Source: Brevundimonas terrae (GTDB taxonomy: Bacteria > Pseudomonadota > Alphaproteobacteria > Caulobacterales > Caulobacteraceae). From it: DNA of 64,000 nucleotides. Of this stretch, positions 44,690 to 54,400 are shown one piece after another (positions within the stretch are counted from its first letter, which is position 1; each line of letters begins with the position of its first letter). The notes under the pieces were generated by a model, which was given only the letters and a program-made list of their open reading frames with translations, had not been told where the DNA came from and did no database searches. The stretch covers positions 301,898 to 365,897 of the forward strand of contig NZ_JAASQT010000003.1 of assembly GCF_011761985.1 (NCBI RefSeq). Direction: 5' to 3'. Position numbers and translations under genes: made by a program.

Positions 44690-45709
44690 TCAGATCTGGT
44701 CGTCGAACTTCTTGGCCAGGTCTTCGATGTTTTCCGGCGGCCAGTTCGGTACATCCATACCGAGGCTCAGGCCCATGGTCGCCAGCACTTCTTTGATCTC
44801 GTTCAGCGACTTGCGGCCGAAGTTCGGGGTGCGAAGCATTTCGCCCTCGGTCTTCTGGATCAGGTCACCAATATAAACGATGTTGTCGTTCTTCAGGCAG
44901 TTTGCCGAGCGGACCGACAGTTCCAGTTCGTCCACCTTCTTGAGCAGCGACGGGTTGAACGGCAGGTCGGGCTTACCGTCCGACTGCTCGACAGCCTTGG
45001 TCGGCTCTTCGAAAGTGATGAAGATCTGGAGTTGGTCTTGCAGGATGCGAGCGGCGAATGCTGCTGCGTCAACCGGCGAAACCGCACCGTTGGTTTCGAT
45101 TTCGAGAATCAGCTTGTCATAGTCCAGCGACTGCCCCTGACGGGTCGGCTCGACGCGATAGGCAACGCGTTTGACCGGCGAGTAGAGGGCGTCAACCGCG
45201 ATCAGACCGATCGGGGCGTCTTCCGGACGATTGAACTCGGCTGCCACATAGCCCTTACCGTTTTGGACGGTCAGTTCCATGCGGATCGAAGCACCGTCGT
45301 CCAGCGTGCAGATAACGTGATCCGGGTTGAGGACCTCGATATCGGCAGGAACGTCGATCTGAGCCGCCGTCACGACACCGGGACCGGTGGCGCGCAGGGT
45401 CATGCGCTTCGGACCTTCCGCATGCATGCGGAGAGCCAGCTGCTTGATGTTGAGGACGATGTCCACAACGTCTTCACGAACGCCTTCCAGCGAGGAGAAC
45501 TCGTGGACAACGCCGTCGATTTGGATGGCGGTGACTGCTGCGCCCTGAAGCGAGGACAGCAGAACGCGGCGAAGCGCGTTACCGAGCGTCACACCGAAGC
45601 CACGTTCGAGGGGTTCAGCGACCAGACGCGCTTTGCGCTGCGGGTCAGAGCCGGCCTCGACCTGGGGCTTCTCGGGACGGATCAGCTCTTGCCAGTTTCT
45701 TTCGATCAT
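44690..45709 (-). CDS. rpoA: DNA-directed RNA polymerase subunit alpha
   Basis: 339 residues, nucleates polymerase assembly. N-terminal assembly domain ([27 protein letters not shown]) and C-terminal domain ([49 protein letters not shown]) that contacts UP elements and activators. ATG 45709 with GAGGGA upstream; an 11-residue upstream extension has no support. It lies in the rpsM-rpsK-rpoA-rplQ order. Confidence 0.98.
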   Translation of the reverse strand: MIERNWQELIRPEKPQVEAGSDPQRKARLVAEPLERGFGVTLGNALRRVLLSSLQGAAVTAIQIDGVVHEFSSLEGVREDVVDIVLNIKQLALRMHAEGPKRMTLRATGPGVVTAAQIDVPADIEVLNPDHVICTLDDGASIRMELTVQNGKGYVAAEFNRPEDAPIGLIAVDALYSPVKRVAYRVEPTRQGQSLDYDKLILEIETNGAVSPVDAAAFAARILQDQLQIFITFEEPTKAVEQSDGKPDLPFNPSLLKKVDELELSVRSANCLKNDNIVYIGDLIQKTEGEMLRTPNFGRKSLNEIKEVLATMGLSLGMDVPNWPPENIEDLAKKFDDQI

Positions 45710-45795
45710 TAGTGTCCCTCGAACAGGTTTCGCTGACCCCACCTGTGTGCACTCAGGCTAGTAGGGGTCAGCAGAAGAAAAGTGTCAGCCGGCGA

Positions 45796-46185
45796 TTAAA
45801 CGCGACGACGCTTCGGCGGACGGCAGCCGTTGTGCGGCATCGGCGTCACGTCACGGATGGTCGTGATAGTCATGCCAGCAGCTTGCAGAGCGCGCAGTGC
45901 CGACTCACGGCCGGAGCCCGGACCCGAGACGTTCACTTCCAGCGTTTTCACGCCGTGCTCGGCAGCTTTTTTGCCTGCATCTTCAGCAGCCATCTGGGCG
46001 GCATACGGGGTCGACTTACGCGAACCCTTGAAGCCCATGTGACCAGCCGACGACCACGAGATCGCGTTGCCCTGGGCATCGGTGATCGTGATCATGGTGT
46101 TGTTGAAAGAGGCATTCACGTGGGCAACGCCCGAAGTGATGTTCTTACGCTCGCGACGTTTAACGCGACCCTGTTCCTTAGCCAT
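45796..46185 (-). CDS. rpsK: 30S ribosomal protein S11
   Basis: 129 residues, platform protein of the small subunit. It shows [30 protein letters not shown] and the C-terminal [18 protein letters not shown], both diagnostic. Between rpsM and rpoA with 16 bases to rpsM. Confidence 0.98.
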   Translation of the reverse strand: MAKEQGRVKRRERKNITSGVAHVNASFNNTMITITDAQGNAISWSSAGHMGFKGSRKSTPYAAQMAAEDAGKKAAEHGVKTLEVNVSGPGSGRESALRALQAAGMTITTIRDVTPMPHNGCRPPKRRRV

Positions 46186-46201
46186 AGCTCAGGCCTCTCT
46201 C

Positions 46202-46570
46202 TTATTTCTTCTTGCCGGCAATGGCTTTGGCCGGACCCTTGCGGGTACGTGCGTTCGTATGCGTGCGCTGACCGCGGACCGGCAGGCCCTTACGGTGACG
46301 CAGGCCGCGATAGCAAGCCAGGTCCATCAGACGCTTGATGCTCATCGAGGTTTCACGACGCAGGTCGCCCTCGACGGTGTGATCACGGTCAATGGTTTCA
46401 CGGATTTGCAGGATTTCGGCATCGGAAAGTTGGTTCACGCGACGAGCCGGCTCAATGCCAACCTTCGCAGTGATTTCCTTGGCGGTGTGCGCGCCAATGC
46501 CGTGGATGTACTGAAGCGCGATTTCAACGCGCTTGTTAGTCGGAATGTTGACGCCAGCGATACGGGCCAC
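46202..46570 (-). CDS. rpsM: 30S ribosomal protein S13
   Basis: 122 residues, head protein contacting the 50S subunit and P-site tRNA. It begins with [24 protein letters not shown] and has the C-terminal [19 protein letters not shown]. The start codon is GTG (46568-46570) with GGAG six bases before it; a longer frame upstream lacks support. First gene of the alpha operon, with its own promoter. Confidence 0.97.
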   Translation of the reverse strand: MARIAGVNIPTNKRVEIALQYIHGIGAHTAKEITAKVGIEPARRVNQLSDAEILQIRETIDRDHTVEGDLRRETSMSIKRLMDLACYRGLRHRKGLPVRGQRTHTNARTRKGPAKAIAGKKK

Positions 46571-46657
46571 GAAAATCTCCAGGTACGCGTTAGTCAGACG
46601 CAAAAACCGCTCCGGTTAACAAACCTGAAGCGTGCGCGCCCTTCGCGGAAGACGGTC

Positions 46658-46685
46658 CTTATACATGGGATTCCCAAGACGTCAA
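46658..46685 (-). promoter_or_regulatory. Promoter of the alpha operon (rpsM-rpsK-rpoA-rplQ)
   Basis: On the minus strand TTGACG (46680-46685), 16 bases, TATAAG (46658-46663), 88 bases before the rpsM start. It lies in the gap between rpsM and the tonB-like gene, so the alpha operon can be expressed without the genes upstream. Confidence 0.65.
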
Positions 46686-46723
46686 CGGGGGCGGCCCGCA
46701 AAGAACCCTTAACAGAAGGTTTC

Positions 46724-47494
46724 TCACGGCCATTCCACTCCCACAGCTATCTCAGCCCCATCCACAGGGTGCCCTTCGCGTGAAGCTGGACGAAAGCGGA
46801 AATACTGCGCCGCCGCAAGGGCCGCAGTGCCAAAACCTGCATTTTGAGGGCTTTCACTGACAATCCGGCACGCTTCGAGGCGCGTATCGGCCCGCAACCG
46901 GCATATCAACTGCGCGCGGCCCCCTTGCCTGCGCCTGAAAGCCTCGCGCGGATGCAGGCTGCGAATCTCTTCGCGAGACGGACCGCGTATAAGACGCGGG
47001 CCCGTCCCTTGGCCGTCACCGGCTCCACTGCCCTGCCCCTGCCCTGTGCCGGTCCCCTCGCCGCCTTGCCCCTGACCCGCGGTCGGCGACTCGGTTTGTG
47101 CCACCCCGATCACCAAAGGCGGCTCCGGCGTGGGTACAGGCGGGGCAATCACTTCGGGGCGCGGCATGATTTCGCGAGGACGCGTTATCCGAACCGCTGA
47201 CTTGGCCGCAGGTGCACCGCCGCCCTGTGTGGAACTCGGTTCGGGGTCCGGCACAGGTTCTGCGGGTACAGGCACGGGTATCAGATCAACCACAAAATAG
47301 GGCTGAGGGTCGGCATTGTTCACTTCAGGAGCCAGATGCCCGAGCCACAGACCCAGCGCACCGTGTACCAGACCCACGGCCACAACGGCGGTCCAGACGG
47401 TTGCGTATCGTCGTCGCTTGCGTGAAGCACCGGCTGCGCGGCTATCTGGCTTTGTATCGTGGCTCATCAACATGGAACGCATAACCTGCGCCAT
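46724..47494 (-). CDS. TonB family protein inserted between adk and rpsM
   Basis: 256 residues. A basic stretch (GASRKRRRYATVWTAVV) leads into one membrane anchor (about 34-54), a Pro-rich spacer, a Gly/Gln-rich tract (GQGQGGEGTGTGQGQGSGAGDGQG), and a C-terminal TonB-like domain (LHPREAFRRRQGGRAQLICRLR and GTAALAAAQYFRFRPA). The Gly/Gln tract is unlike the usual Pro-Lys spacer. It sits between the adk terminator and the rpsM promoter, so it is expressed apart from the ribosomal genes. The ATG at 47494 has several in-frame ATG codons just after it; the exact start is uncertain. Confidence 0.83.
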   Translation of the reverse strand: MAQVMRSMLMSHDTKPDSRAAGASRKRRRYATVWTAVVAVGLVHGALGLWLGHLAPEVNNADPQPYFVVDLIPVPVPAEPVPDPEPSSTQGGGAPAAKSAVRITRPREIMPRPEVIAPPVPTPEPPLVIGVAQTESPTAGQGQGGEGTGTGQGQGSGAGDGQGTGPRLIRGPSREEIRSLHPREAFRRRQGGRAQLICRLRADTRLEACRIVSESPQNAGFGTAALAAAQYFRFRPASREGHPVDGAEIAVGVEWP

Positions 47495-47525
47495 GGCTCA
47501 CAGCCTTTAAAGGGACCGCCATAGA

Positions 47526-47555
47526 AAAAGGGCCGCTACCCGAAGGTAACGGCCC
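47526..47555 (-). terminator. Terminator after adk
   Basis: GGGCCG-c-TACC / GGTA-a-CGGCCC stem with a CGAA loop region; CTTTTTCT follows on the minus strand. It is 27 bases after the adk stop and cuts the spc operon from what follows. Confidence 0.82.
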
Positions 47556-47581
47556 CGTATTTCTTTTACGCTTTGGCCCGA

Positions 47582-48142
47582 TCAGACCAGAGCGCCGTCG
47601 ATCGCAGCGGCGACAGTGGCGATATCGCCCATGCCGTCTACCTCGGTCAGCTTGCCCTGCGCTTCATAGTAAGGAAGCAAAGGCGCAGTCTGCTTGTTAT
47701 AAACAGCCAGACGATCCTTGAAGGTTTCAGGATTGTCGTCAGCGCGACCCTGCTCTTCAAAGCGCTTGGTGATGCGCTCGGTCAGAGCGGCGTCATTCAC
47801 CTTGAGGCGGACAACCGCATCGATCTTGGCACCGCGCTTCTCGAGCATGGCATCCAGAGCCTCGGCCTGTGCCACGGTGCGCGGGAAGCCATCAAAGATG
47901 GCTCCACCGGCAGCCTCGGCCTCGGCCAGACGGTCCTCGATCAGGGCAATGACGATTTCGTCGGTGACGAGATCGCCACGCGCCAGAACGTCCTTGACCT
48001 TGAGGCCCAGCTCCGAGCCGGACGCAATCGCCGCACGCAGCATGTCGCCGGTGGACAACTGCACCATGCCGCGCGTCTCGACGAGACGCTTGGCCTGAGT
48101 GCCCTTGCCCGCAGCGGGCGGTCCGAACAGGATGAGATTCAT
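47582..48142 (-). CDS. adk: Adenylate kinase (short type)
   Basis: Interconverts ATP + AMP and 2 ADP. 186 residues, the short form without a zinc-binding LID, common in alphaproteobacteria. P-loop GPPAAGKGTQAKRL at residues 7-20, AMP site STGDMLRAAIASGSELG, and DGFPRTVAQAEAL. Start MNLILFGPP at 48142; it follows secY, its usual place, 25 bases away. Confidence 0.97.
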   Translation of the reverse strand: MNLILFGPPAAGKGTQAKRLVETRGMVQLSTGDMLRAAIASGSELGLKVKDVLARGDLVTDEIVIALIEDRLAEAEAAGGAIFDGFPRTVAQAEALDAMLEKRGAKIDAVVRLKVNDAALTERITKRFEEQGRADDNPETFKDRLAVYNKQTAPLLPYYEAQGKLTEVDGMGDIATVAAAIDGALV

Positions 48143-48167
48143 AACCTGGTTCCCCACAACCCGAATC

Positions 48168-49547
48168 TTAGCGACGTACAGCCGGCGTACCGCCACGACC
48201 ACCACGGCCGCGCAGTTTCGCCTTCTTGATCAGACCCTCATACTGGTGTGCCAGCAGGTGGGACTGGATCTGCGATACGGTATCCATCGTCACCGACACA
48301 ACGATCAGCAACGAGGTCCCGCCGAAGTACATGGCATTGCCCATACCGGCGACCATGAACTCGGGCAGCAGACACACCAGGGTGATGTAGCCGGCACCGA
48401 TAACGGTCAGACGGGTCAGGACATAGTCCAGATACTCGGCCGTGCGCTTGCCCGGACGGATACCCGGCAGGAAGCCACCGTACTTGCGCAGGTTCTCGGC
48501 CGTGTCTTCAGGGTTGAAGGTGATCGAGGTGTAGAAGAAGCAGAAGAAGATGATCAGCGCGGCGTACAGGATGATGAACACCGGCTTGCCGTGCGTCAGT
48601 TGCGCGGTCACCAGCGGTAGCCAGCTCATCCACTCCGGCAGGTTCGCCGTGGCGGTAAACTGGGCCACCGTCGTCGGCAGCATCAACAGCGACGAGGCGA
48701 AGATTGCCGGAATAACACCGGCCGTGTTCACCTTCAGCGGCAGGAACGAACGTTCGCCACCCGTGACACGGTTGCCTTCCTGACGCTTCGGATACTGGAT
48801 CAGCAGGCGGCGTTGAGCGCGTTCCATGAACACGATGAACACAACCGTTGCCACGGCCAGAATGGCCAGACCCAGCAGCATGAAGGCCGACATCTGACCT
48901 TGTTGGGCCAGACCCAGCAGACGCGCAATCGTGCCCGGCAGAACAGCCACGATACCGGCGAAGATGATCAGCGAGATACCGTTGCCGACGCCGCGTGCGG
49001 TGACTTGCTCACCCAGCCACATCAGGAACATGGTACCGCCCGTCAGCGTCACAACGGTTGTGGCGATGAAGAACATGCCCGGCGCATCGACGAGGCCTTG
49101 CGAGGCGTTCAGACCCACGGCGATGCCGAAGGATTGAGCCAGAGCCAGCACAACCGTCAGATAGCGGGTATATTGGTTCAGCTGTTTGCGACCTGCTTCG
49201 CCGCCTTCCTTTTTCAGCTTCTCCCACGGCGGATACACCGCGCCCATCAGCTGCACGATGATCGAGGCCGAGATGTACGGCATCACGTTCAGCGCAAACA
49301 CAGCCATACGTTCCACAGCGCCACCCGAGAACATGTTGAACATGTCCAGGATGCCGCGTTGGCCGTCCGGGTTCTGGAAGAACTGGAGGAAGGCATCGGT
49401 ATTGATGCCCGGGATCGGCACATAGGTACCGAGACGATAGACCAGCAGAGCGCCCAGCGTGAACAGCAGGCGCTTGTGGAGCTCGGTCGCCTTGGCGAAC
49501 GAACCCATGTTCATATTTGCTGCAAGTTGTTCAGCGGCCGAAGCCAT
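48168..49547 (-). CDS. secY: Preprotein translocase subunit SecY
   Basis: Channel subunit of the Sec translocon, 459 residues, ten membrane helices. It has YRLGTYVPIPGINTDAF, the plug region FNMFSGGAVERMAVFALNVMPYISASI and the cytoplasmic loop FVMFMERAQRR-like segment (VFIVFMERAQRRLLIQYPKRQEG), all typical. In the usual place between rplO and adk. A hairpin-rich gap separates it from rplO. Confidence 0.98.
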   Translation of the reverse strand: MASAAEQLAANMNMGSFAKATELHKRLLFTLGALLVYRLGTYVPIPGINTDAFLQFFQNPDGQRGILDMFNMFSGGAVERMAVFALNVMPYISASIIVQLMGAVYPPWEKLKKEGGEAGRKQLNQYTRYLTVVLALAQSFGIAVGLNASQGLVDAPGMFFIATTVVTLTGGTMFLMWLGEQVTARGVGNGISLIIFAGIVAVLPGTIARLLGLAQQGQMSAFMLLGLAILAVATVVFIVFMERAQRRLLIQYPKRQEGNRVTGGERSFLPLKVNTAGVIPAIFASSLLMLPTTVAQFTATANLPEWMSWLPLVTAQLTHGKPVFIILYAALIIFFCFFYTSITFNPEDTAENLRKYGGFLPGIRPGKRTAEYLDYVLTRLTVIGAGYITLVCLLPEFMVAGMGNAMYFGGTSLLIVVSVTMDTVSQIQSHLLAHQYEGLIKKAKLRGRGGRGGTPAVRR

Positions 49548-49585
49548 ATGCTTTCCCCACGACTATGAGTGTCGTCAGATAAGGT

Positions 49586-49615
49586 GAAAGCGGCTCCCAT
49601 GCGAGAGCCGCTTTC
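49586..49615 (-). other. Hairpin in the secY leader
   Basis: GAAAGCGGCTC / GAGCCGCTTTC, 11 paired bases with an 8-base loop, 39 bases before the secY start. The T tract after it is poor (ACCTTAT), so a regulatory hairpin or weak attenuator is more likely than a full stop. Confidence 0.5.
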
Positions 49616-49683
49616 GAAAATTCGTCATCCCGTTCGGAAAGATCCCGATTTAACCCACAGGGTTGACCGGGATGACGACAGTA

Positions 49684-50277
49684 TTAGGCCTTGGCAGCCG
49701 CGCGCTTGGCACGAGCCGAGATCTTGTTCTCGTCGCCCTTCGGAGCCTTAGCCGGCGGGACCTTGCCCTTGGCAGCTTCGCGCTTGGCAACGCGGGCAGC
49801 AGCCTTGGCTTCAGCTTCGATGCGCTGTTGCTCGACCTTGCCACCAGCAGCTTCGATCGCCTTGATGGCGCCCGAGGTTGCCGACCAGACGACCAGGTTC
49901 AGCTTGGCCTTCAGTTCGCCTTCGCCCAGAACGCGAACGCCGTCTTTTTCACGACGGATCACGCCAGCAGCGACCAGAGCGGCACCGTTGATTTCAGCCG
50001 AAGCGTCGAGCTTGCCAGCGTCGATCGCTTCCTGGATGCGCCACAGGTTGACTTCAGCCAGACGCAGAGCGTTGGCATTGTTGAAGCCGCGCTTAGGCAT
50101 ACGCATGTACAGCGGCATTTGACCGCCTTCGAAGCCGCCAATGGCGACGCCCGAACGCGACTTCTGACCCTTGACGCCGCGACCTGCGGTCTTGCCCTTG
50201 CCCGAACCCGGGCCACGGCCGACGCGCATGCGTGCTTTGTGGGCGCCTTGATTGTCGCGGATTTCATTCAGTTTCAT
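49684..50277 (-). CDS. rplO: 50S ribosomal protein L15
   Basis: 197 residues, longer than the usual about 145-165 because of an Ala/Lys/Glu-rich C-terminal tail ([21 protein letters not shown] and following). The N-terminal [42 protein letters not shown] is diagnostic. It binds 23S rRNA late in assembly. Preceded by an unusually long gap full of hairpins. Confidence 0.97.
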   Translation of the reverse strand: MKLNEIRDNQGAHKARMRVGRGPGSGKGKTAGRGVKGQKSRSGVAIGGFEGGQMPLYMRMPKRGFNNANALRLAEVNLWRIQEAIDAGKLDASAEINGAALVAAGVIRREKDGVRVLGEGELKAKLNLVVWSATSGAIKAIEAAGGKVEQQRIEAEAKAAARVAKREAAKGKVPPAKAPKGDENKISARAKRAAAKA

Positions 50278-50304
50278 GTGCCTGATCCTTTCGGGTGCTA
50301 GCGC

Positions 50305-50332
50305 CAGCCAGGTGCAAGACGCACTTTGGCTG
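50305..50332 (-). other. Hairpin just upstream of rplO
   Basis: CAGCCA (50305-50310) with TGGCTG (50327-50332) and, inside it, GTGC with GCAC around a five-base loop. It ends 28 bases before the rplO start codon, a typical place for ribosomal protein feedback sites. Confidence 0.45.
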
Positions 50333-50341
50333 ACTCGGCGT

Positions 50342-50372
50342 TTAAAAACGAAGGGCCGCTAATAAGCGACCC
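50342..50372 (-). terminator. Second terminator-like hairpin between rpmD and rplO
   Basis: On the minus strand GGGTCGCT / AGCGGCCC (one G-T pair) with a four-base loop, followed by TTCGTTTTTAAA. It is 37 bases further along than the first one. Confidence 0.6.
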
Positions 50373-50400
50373 AGCCCTGCATCGCAAGATGCAAACTGTA

Positions 50401-50439
50401 AAAGCAAAACGCCCTCCCCCGTTTCCGAGGGAGGGCGTT
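50401..50439 (-). terminator. Strong terminator after rpmD
   Basis: AACGCCCTCCC / GGGAGGGCGTT, an 11-pair stem; TTTTGCTTT follows on the minus strand. It starts 9 bases after the rpmD stop, in the middle of the spc operon. Confidence 0.8.
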
Positions 50440-50447
50440 CAAGCTTT

Positions 50448-50642
50448 TTAGGCTTCGACCACTTCAACCATGTGAGCGACCTTGGCAATCATACCACGTA
50501 CAGACGGGGTATCTTCCAGGGTGGCTTCACGGCCGATTTGGTTCAGACCCAGGCCCACCAGAGTGGCGCGCTGATCAGCCTTGCGGCGGATCGGGCTGCC
50601 AACCTGACGGATGGTCACGGTCTTCTTTTCGGTCTTGGCCAT
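50448..50642 (-). CDS. rpmD: 50S ribosomal protein L30
   Basis: 64 residues: [51 protein letters not shown] matches the small bacterial L30 over its full length. Three bases after rpsE in the usual order. Confidence 0.96.
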   Translation of the reverse strand: MAKTEKKTVTIRQVGSPIRRKADQRATLVGLGLNQIGREATLEDTPSVRGMIAKVAHMVEVVEA

Positions 50643-50645
50643 TGA

Positions 50646-51245
50646 TTAGCCCTCCACAGTTTCCGGTGCCGAAGCACCATCGTTGCGGCGGCCCATCAGG
50701 TCAGCGACCTTCTTGCCGCGCTTGGCAGCAACCTGACGCGGCGACGACTGAACCTTCAGAGCTTCGAAGGTTGCGCGGATCATGTTGTAGGGGTTCGAGG
50801 AACCGGTCGACTTGCCGACGACGTCTTGAACGCCGAGGGTTTCGAGGACGGCACGCATCGGACCACCTGCGATGACGCCGGTACCCGGAGGTGCGGCGCG
50901 CATCATGATCTTGCCGGCGCCCCAACGGCCATTGCCGTCGTGGTGCAGAGTGCGGTTTTCGCGCAGCGGAACGCGGATCATCGTCTTCTTGGCTTCTTCG
51001 GTCGCCTTGCGGATAGCTTCCGGCACTTCACGTGCCTTGCCATGACCGAAGCCCACACGACCCTTGCCGTCACCGACGACCATCAGGGCAGCGAACGAGA
51101 AACGACGTCCACCCTTAACAGTCGCGGCAACACGGTTGATGTGTACCAGCTTCTCGATGATGTCGCTTTCAGCAGCGTCTACTGCCGGAGCGTTGCGGTC
51201 GCGGCGATTACGATCGCCGCCGCCGCGTTGGGGTTCACGAGCCAT
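50646..51245 (-). CDS. rpsE: 30S ribosomal protein S5
   Basis: 199 residues. The double-stranded RNA-binding start [49 protein letters not shown] and the C-terminal [37 protein letters not shown] are diagnostic. It helps mRNA handling and decoding accuracy. The extended N-terminus ([16 protein letters not shown]) is basic and low in complexity. Confidence 0.98.
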   Translation of the reverse strand: MAREPQRGGGDRNRRDRNAPAVDAAESDIIEKLVHINRVAATVKGGRRFSFAALMVVGDGKGRVGFGHGKAREVPEAIRKATEEAKKTMIRVPLRENRTLHHDGNGRWGAGKIMMRAAPPGTGVIAGGPMRAVLETLGVQDVVGKSTGSSNPYNMIRATFEALKVQSSPRQVAAKRGKKVADLMGRRNDGASAPETVEG

Positions 51246-51258
51246 GTCTGTCGTTCCC

Positions 51259-51615
51259 TTAGAAGTTCAGACCGGCTTCGCGCGCGGCTTCCGCCAGCGC
51301 CTTGACCCGGCCGTGATAGATGTAGCCACCGCGGTCGAAAACGACGTCGGAGACGCCCTTTTCGATGGCACGTTCGGCAATCAGCTTGCCAATCTTGGCA
51401 GCAGCAGCGACGTCCGAGCCCTTGGAACCCTTGCCACCTTCCAGCGACGAGGCCGAAGCGACAGTGATGCCCTTCGAGTCGTCGATGATTTGTGCCGAGA
51501 TGTTCTTGTCCGAACGGAAGACCGACAGACGCAGACGACCATTTGCCACAGCCTTGAGGCGGCGACGGTTGCGTTCTGCGCGACGCTTGGCTTGTTGTTG
51601 AAGAGAAAGAGCCAT
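51259..51615 (-). CDS. rplR: 50S ribosomal protein L18
   Basis: 118 residues. A 5S rRNA-binding protein: [33 protein letters not shown] and the C-terminal [28 protein letters not shown] are typical. Placed between rplF and rpsE as in most bacteria. Confidence 0.98.
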   Translation of the reverse strand: MALSLQQQAKRRAERNRRRLKAVANGRLRLSVFRSDKNISAQIIDDSKGITVASASSLEGGKGSKGSDVAAAAKIGKLIAERAIEKGVSDVVFDRGGYIYHGRVKALAEAAREAGLNF

Positions 51616-51618
51616 GAC

Positions 51619-52152
51619 TTACTTCTTCTTGCCTTCCTTGCGTCGGACAAACTCGCCCTGATAGCGCACACCCTTGCCTTTATACGGCTCGGGCGGACGC
51701 ATTTTGCGGATGACGGCGGCGATTTCACCAACAGCTTGCTTGTCGTTCCCCGAAATCTTGATTTCGGTTTGCTTCGGCACAGCGAAGGTGATGCCTTCCG
51801 GCGGCGTGACGTCTACATCGTGCGAGAAGCCGAGCTGCAGCGACAGAGCGTTGCCCTTCATGGCAGCGCGGTAACCCACGCCGACCAGTTCCAGGGTCTT
51901 CTCAAAGCCGTCGGTTACACCGGTTACCATGTTGGCAACCAGGGTACGCGACAGGCCCCACATAGCTTTCGCACGTTGGGTTTCCGAGGTCGGGGTCAGG
52001 GAAAGCTCGTCGCCTTCCTGTTTGATCTCGACTTCGTCAGCCAGGGTCCACGAGCGTTCGCCCTTCGGACCTTTAACGGTGACGTCCTGACCGTTGAGCG
52101 TGACAGTCACGCCCTTCGGCACGGTGATGGTTTTCTTACCAATACGAGACAT
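51619..52152 (-). CDS. rplF: 50S ribosomal protein L6
   Basis: 177 residues. It has [31 protein letters not shown] at the start and the C-terminal [24 protein letters not shown]. It binds 23S rRNA near the sarcin-ricin loop. Two bases after rpsH, three bases before rplR. Confidence 0.98.
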   Translation of the reverse strand: MSRIGKKTITVPKGVTVTLNGQDVTVKGPKGERSWTLADEVEIKQEGDELSLTPTSETQRAKAMWGLSRTLVANMVTGVTDGFEKTLELVGVGYRAAMKGNALSLQLGFSHDVDVTPPEGITFAVPKQTEIKISGNDKQAVGEIAAVIRKMRPPEPYKGKGVRYQGEFVRRKEGKKK

Positions 52153-52153
52153 A

Positions 52154-52552
52154 TTAGTAGACCCTGCACAGGACTTCGCCGCCGACGTTAGCGTCGCGGG
52201 CAGCAGCGTCGCTCATGACGCCCTTGGAAGTCGAAAGGATCGAGATGCCGAGGCCATTCTTGATCGGCTTCAGATCGCCGATTGCCGAATAGACGCGACG
52301 GCCCGGCTTCGACACGCGAGCGATCTCAGCGATCACAGGCTGGTTGTCGAAGTATTTGAGCTCGATCTCGAACTGCGGGAACTCACCCGGGTTTTGCACC
52401 AGGTTGTAGCCGCGGATGTAGCCTTCCGACTGCAGCACGTCGAGGACGCGCTGGCGCAGACGGGAAGCCGGCGTAAGTACCTTCGAACGCTTGCGGGTAG
52501 CCGCGTTCTTGATACGAGCGATCATGTCGCTCAGGGGATCGTTGATCATCAT
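52154..52552 (-). CDS. rpsH: 30S ribosomal protein S8
   Basis: 132 residues: [36 protein letters not shown] and the C-terminal [33 protein letters not shown] mark S8, a primary 16S rRNA binder and the known feedback regulator of spc operons. Two consecutive ATG codons at the start. Confidence 0.98.
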   Translation of the reverse strand: MMINDPLSDMIARIKNAATRKRSKVLTPASRLRQRVLDVLQSEGYIRGYNLVQNPGEFPQFEIELKYFDNQPVIAEIARVSKPGRRVYSAIGDLKPIKNGLGISILSTSKGVMSDAAARDANVGGEVLCRVY

Positions 52553-52567
52553 ATCTGTTCGCTCCCC

Positions 52568-52873
52568 TTACCAGCTCGACTTGGTCAAGCCCGGGATTTG
52601 ACCCAGGTTGCCCAGTTCGCGCAGGGCGACACGGCTCATCTTGAGCTTGCGGTAGTAAGCCCGCGGGCGGCCCGTGATTTCGCAACGGTTGCGAATACGG
52701 GACGGTGCGGAGTTACGCGGCAGGGCTGCCAGCTTGAGGCGGGCGTCAAAGCGCTCCTCCAGCGGCAGGCTCTCGTCGTTAGCGATTGCCTTGAGGGCTT
52801 CACGCTTCGCGGCATACTTCGCAACCAGGGCCTTGACGGCTTCGTTACGGTTTACGGCGCTTTTCTTAGCCAT
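52568..52873 (-). CDS. rpsN: 30S ribosomal protein S14 (zinc-free type)
   Basis: 101 residues, the long form without the CxxC zinc motif: it has [23 protein letters not shown] and C-terminal [41 protein letters not shown]. One cysteine remains in CEITGRPR. Assembles in the 30S head. Confidence 0.98.
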   Translation of the reverse strand: MAKKSAVNRNEAVKALVAKYAAKREALKAIANDESLPLEERFDARLKLAALPRNSAPSRIRNRCEITGRPRAYYRKLKMSRVALRELGNLGQIPGLTKSSW

Positions 52874-52892
52874 TGTTCTCTTCCCTTCCCGA

Positions 52893-53450
52893 TCAGTTCA
52901 CGAACGGGAACTTGAACTCGGCGAGGAGAGCCTTGGCTTCCTCGTCGGTCTTGGCCGTGGTGCAAACGACGATGTCCATGCCCCACATCTGGTCGATCTG
53001 GTCGTAGTTGATCTCCGGGAACACGATGTGCTCCTTCAGACCGGTGGCGTAGTTGCCGCGACCGTCGAACGAAGTGCCCTTAAGGCCACGGAAGTCCTTC
53101 ACGCGCGGAAGCGCGATCGTGACGAACCGGTCCAGGAACTCGTACATTTGGTCGCCGCGCAGCGTCACCTTGCCACCGATGATCATACCTTCACGCAGCT
53201 TGAAGCCAGCGATCGAGTTACGAGCCTTGGTAGCAACAGCTTTCTGACCAGCGATAGCCGTCAGATCCTTGAGGGCGGCAGTCGCCTTCTTGGAGTCTGC
53301 AACCGCTTCACCGATACCCATGTTCAGGACAATTTTGTCCAGCTTAGGGATCTGCATTTCGTTCGTGTAAGCGAACTTTTCCTTCATGACCGAACGGATA
53401 CGCGAAACGTACTCGGTCTTGAGGCGCGGGATGTATTTCTCGGTAGCCAT
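52893..53450 (-). CDS. rplE: 50S ribosomal protein L5
   Basis: 185 residues: [51 protein letters not shown] and [31 protein letters not shown] are typical. Binds 5S rRNA and contacts the P-site tRNA. ATG overlaps the rplX stop by one base. Confidence 0.98.
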   Translation of the reverse strand: MATEKYIPRLKTEYVSRIRSVMKEKFAYTNEMQIPKLDKIVLNMGIGEAVADSKKATAALKDLTAIAGQKAVATKARNSIAGFKLREGMIIGGKVTLRGDQMYEFLDRFVTIALPRVKDFRGLKGTSFDGRGNYATGLKEHIVFPEINYDQIDQMWGMDIVVCTTAKTDEEAKALLAEFKFPFVN

Positions 53451-53758
53451 CAGATGACGTCTCCGGTCGACTTGGCGAAGCGGACCTTTTGGTCACCTTC
53501 AACCTTGAAGCCAACGCGGGTCGCCTTGCCGTTAGCGTCGGCGATTGCGACGTTCGACAGGTGAAGCGAGGCTTCTTTGTGCTTGATGCCGCCTTGCGGA
53601 TCAGCCTGGGTCGGGCGCGTGTGGCGCTGAACCATGTTGATACCTTGCACGACGACGCGGTTTTCGGTCGGCAGGACTTTGAGCACCGTGCCGGTGCGGC
53701 CTTTGTCCTTGCCGGTCAGGACGACAATGTTGTCGCCCTTTTTGATCTTGGCGGCCAT
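53450..53758 (-). CDS. rplX: 50S ribosomal protein L24
   Basis: 102 residues with the KOW motif [24 protein letters not shown] near the start and [30 protein letters not shown]. An assembly initiator of the large subunit. Two bases after rplN. Confidence 0.98.
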   Translation of the reverse strand: MAAKIKKGDNIVVLTGKDKGRTGTVLKVLPTENRVVVQGINMVQRHTRPTQADPQGGIKHKEASLHLSNVAIADANGKATRVGFKVEGDQKVRFAKSTGDVI

Positions 53759-53760
53759 GG

Positions 53761-54129
53761 TTACAGAACCTCCGGAGCCAGCGAGATGATCTTCATGTGG
53801 TTCTTAGCGCGAAGCTCACGCGGAACCGGGCCGAAGATACGAGTGCCTACAGGCTCGTTCGACTTGTTAACGATGACGGCAGCCGACTTGTCAAAGCGGA
53901 TGACCGAACCGTCTTTGCGTTGGATATCCTTGGCGGTGCGAACGACGATGGCGCGAACGACATCACCCTTCTTAACGCGACCGCGCGGGATTGCTTCCTT
54001 CACAGAGGCGACAATGGTGTCACCGATCGAGGCGTAGCGGCGCTTGGAGCCGCCCAACACCTTGATGCACATGACCCGGCGGGCGCCCGAGTTATCGGCC
54101 ACTTCCAGGTTAGTTTGCATCTGGATCAT
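53761..54129 (-). CDS. rplN: 50S ribosomal protein L14
   Basis: 122 residues, the most conserved length for L14: [37 protein letters not shown] and C-terminal [23 protein letters not shown]. It lies at the subunit interface. 18 bases after rpsQ, 2 bases before rplX. Confidence 0.98.
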   Translation of the reverse strand: MIQMQTNLEVADNSGARRVMCIKVLGGSKRRYASIGDTIVASVKEAIPRGRVKKGDVVRAIVVRTAKDIQRKDGSVIRFDKSAAVIVNKSNEPVGTRIFGPVPRELRAKNHMKIISLAPEVL

Positions 54130-54147
54130 AAGATCAGATCCTTCTGA

Positions 54148-54390
54148 TTACGAGGCAGAAGCCGGGGAAAGAACTTCCCAGCGCTTCAGTTTGGACTTGG
54201 GGGCGCACTCGACGATACGAGCGATGTCACCGACCTTGAGGGCGTTGGCTTCGTCGTGCGCGTGATATTTCTTCGAAGACCGGACGGTCTTTTTCAGAAG
54301 GGGGTGGAGCAGAGTGCGCTCCACCTTAACCACGACGGTCTTGTCGCCCTTGTCGGACACGACCACGCCTTCGAGAATTCGCTTGGGCAT
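54148..54390 (-). CDS. rpsQ: 30S ribosomal protein S17
   Basis: 80 residues from [36 protein letters not shown]; the OB fold of S17 is evident, ending in [11 protein letters not shown]. An in-frame start 25 codons upstream lies inside rpmC and was rejected. Binds the 16S rRNA 5' domain. Confidence 0.97.
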   Translation of the reverse strand: MPKRILEGVVVSDKGDKTVVVKVERTLLHPLLKKTVRSSKKYHAHDEANALKVGDIARIVECAPKSKLKRWEVLSPASAS

Positions 54391-54400
54391 ATTCGTTTCC

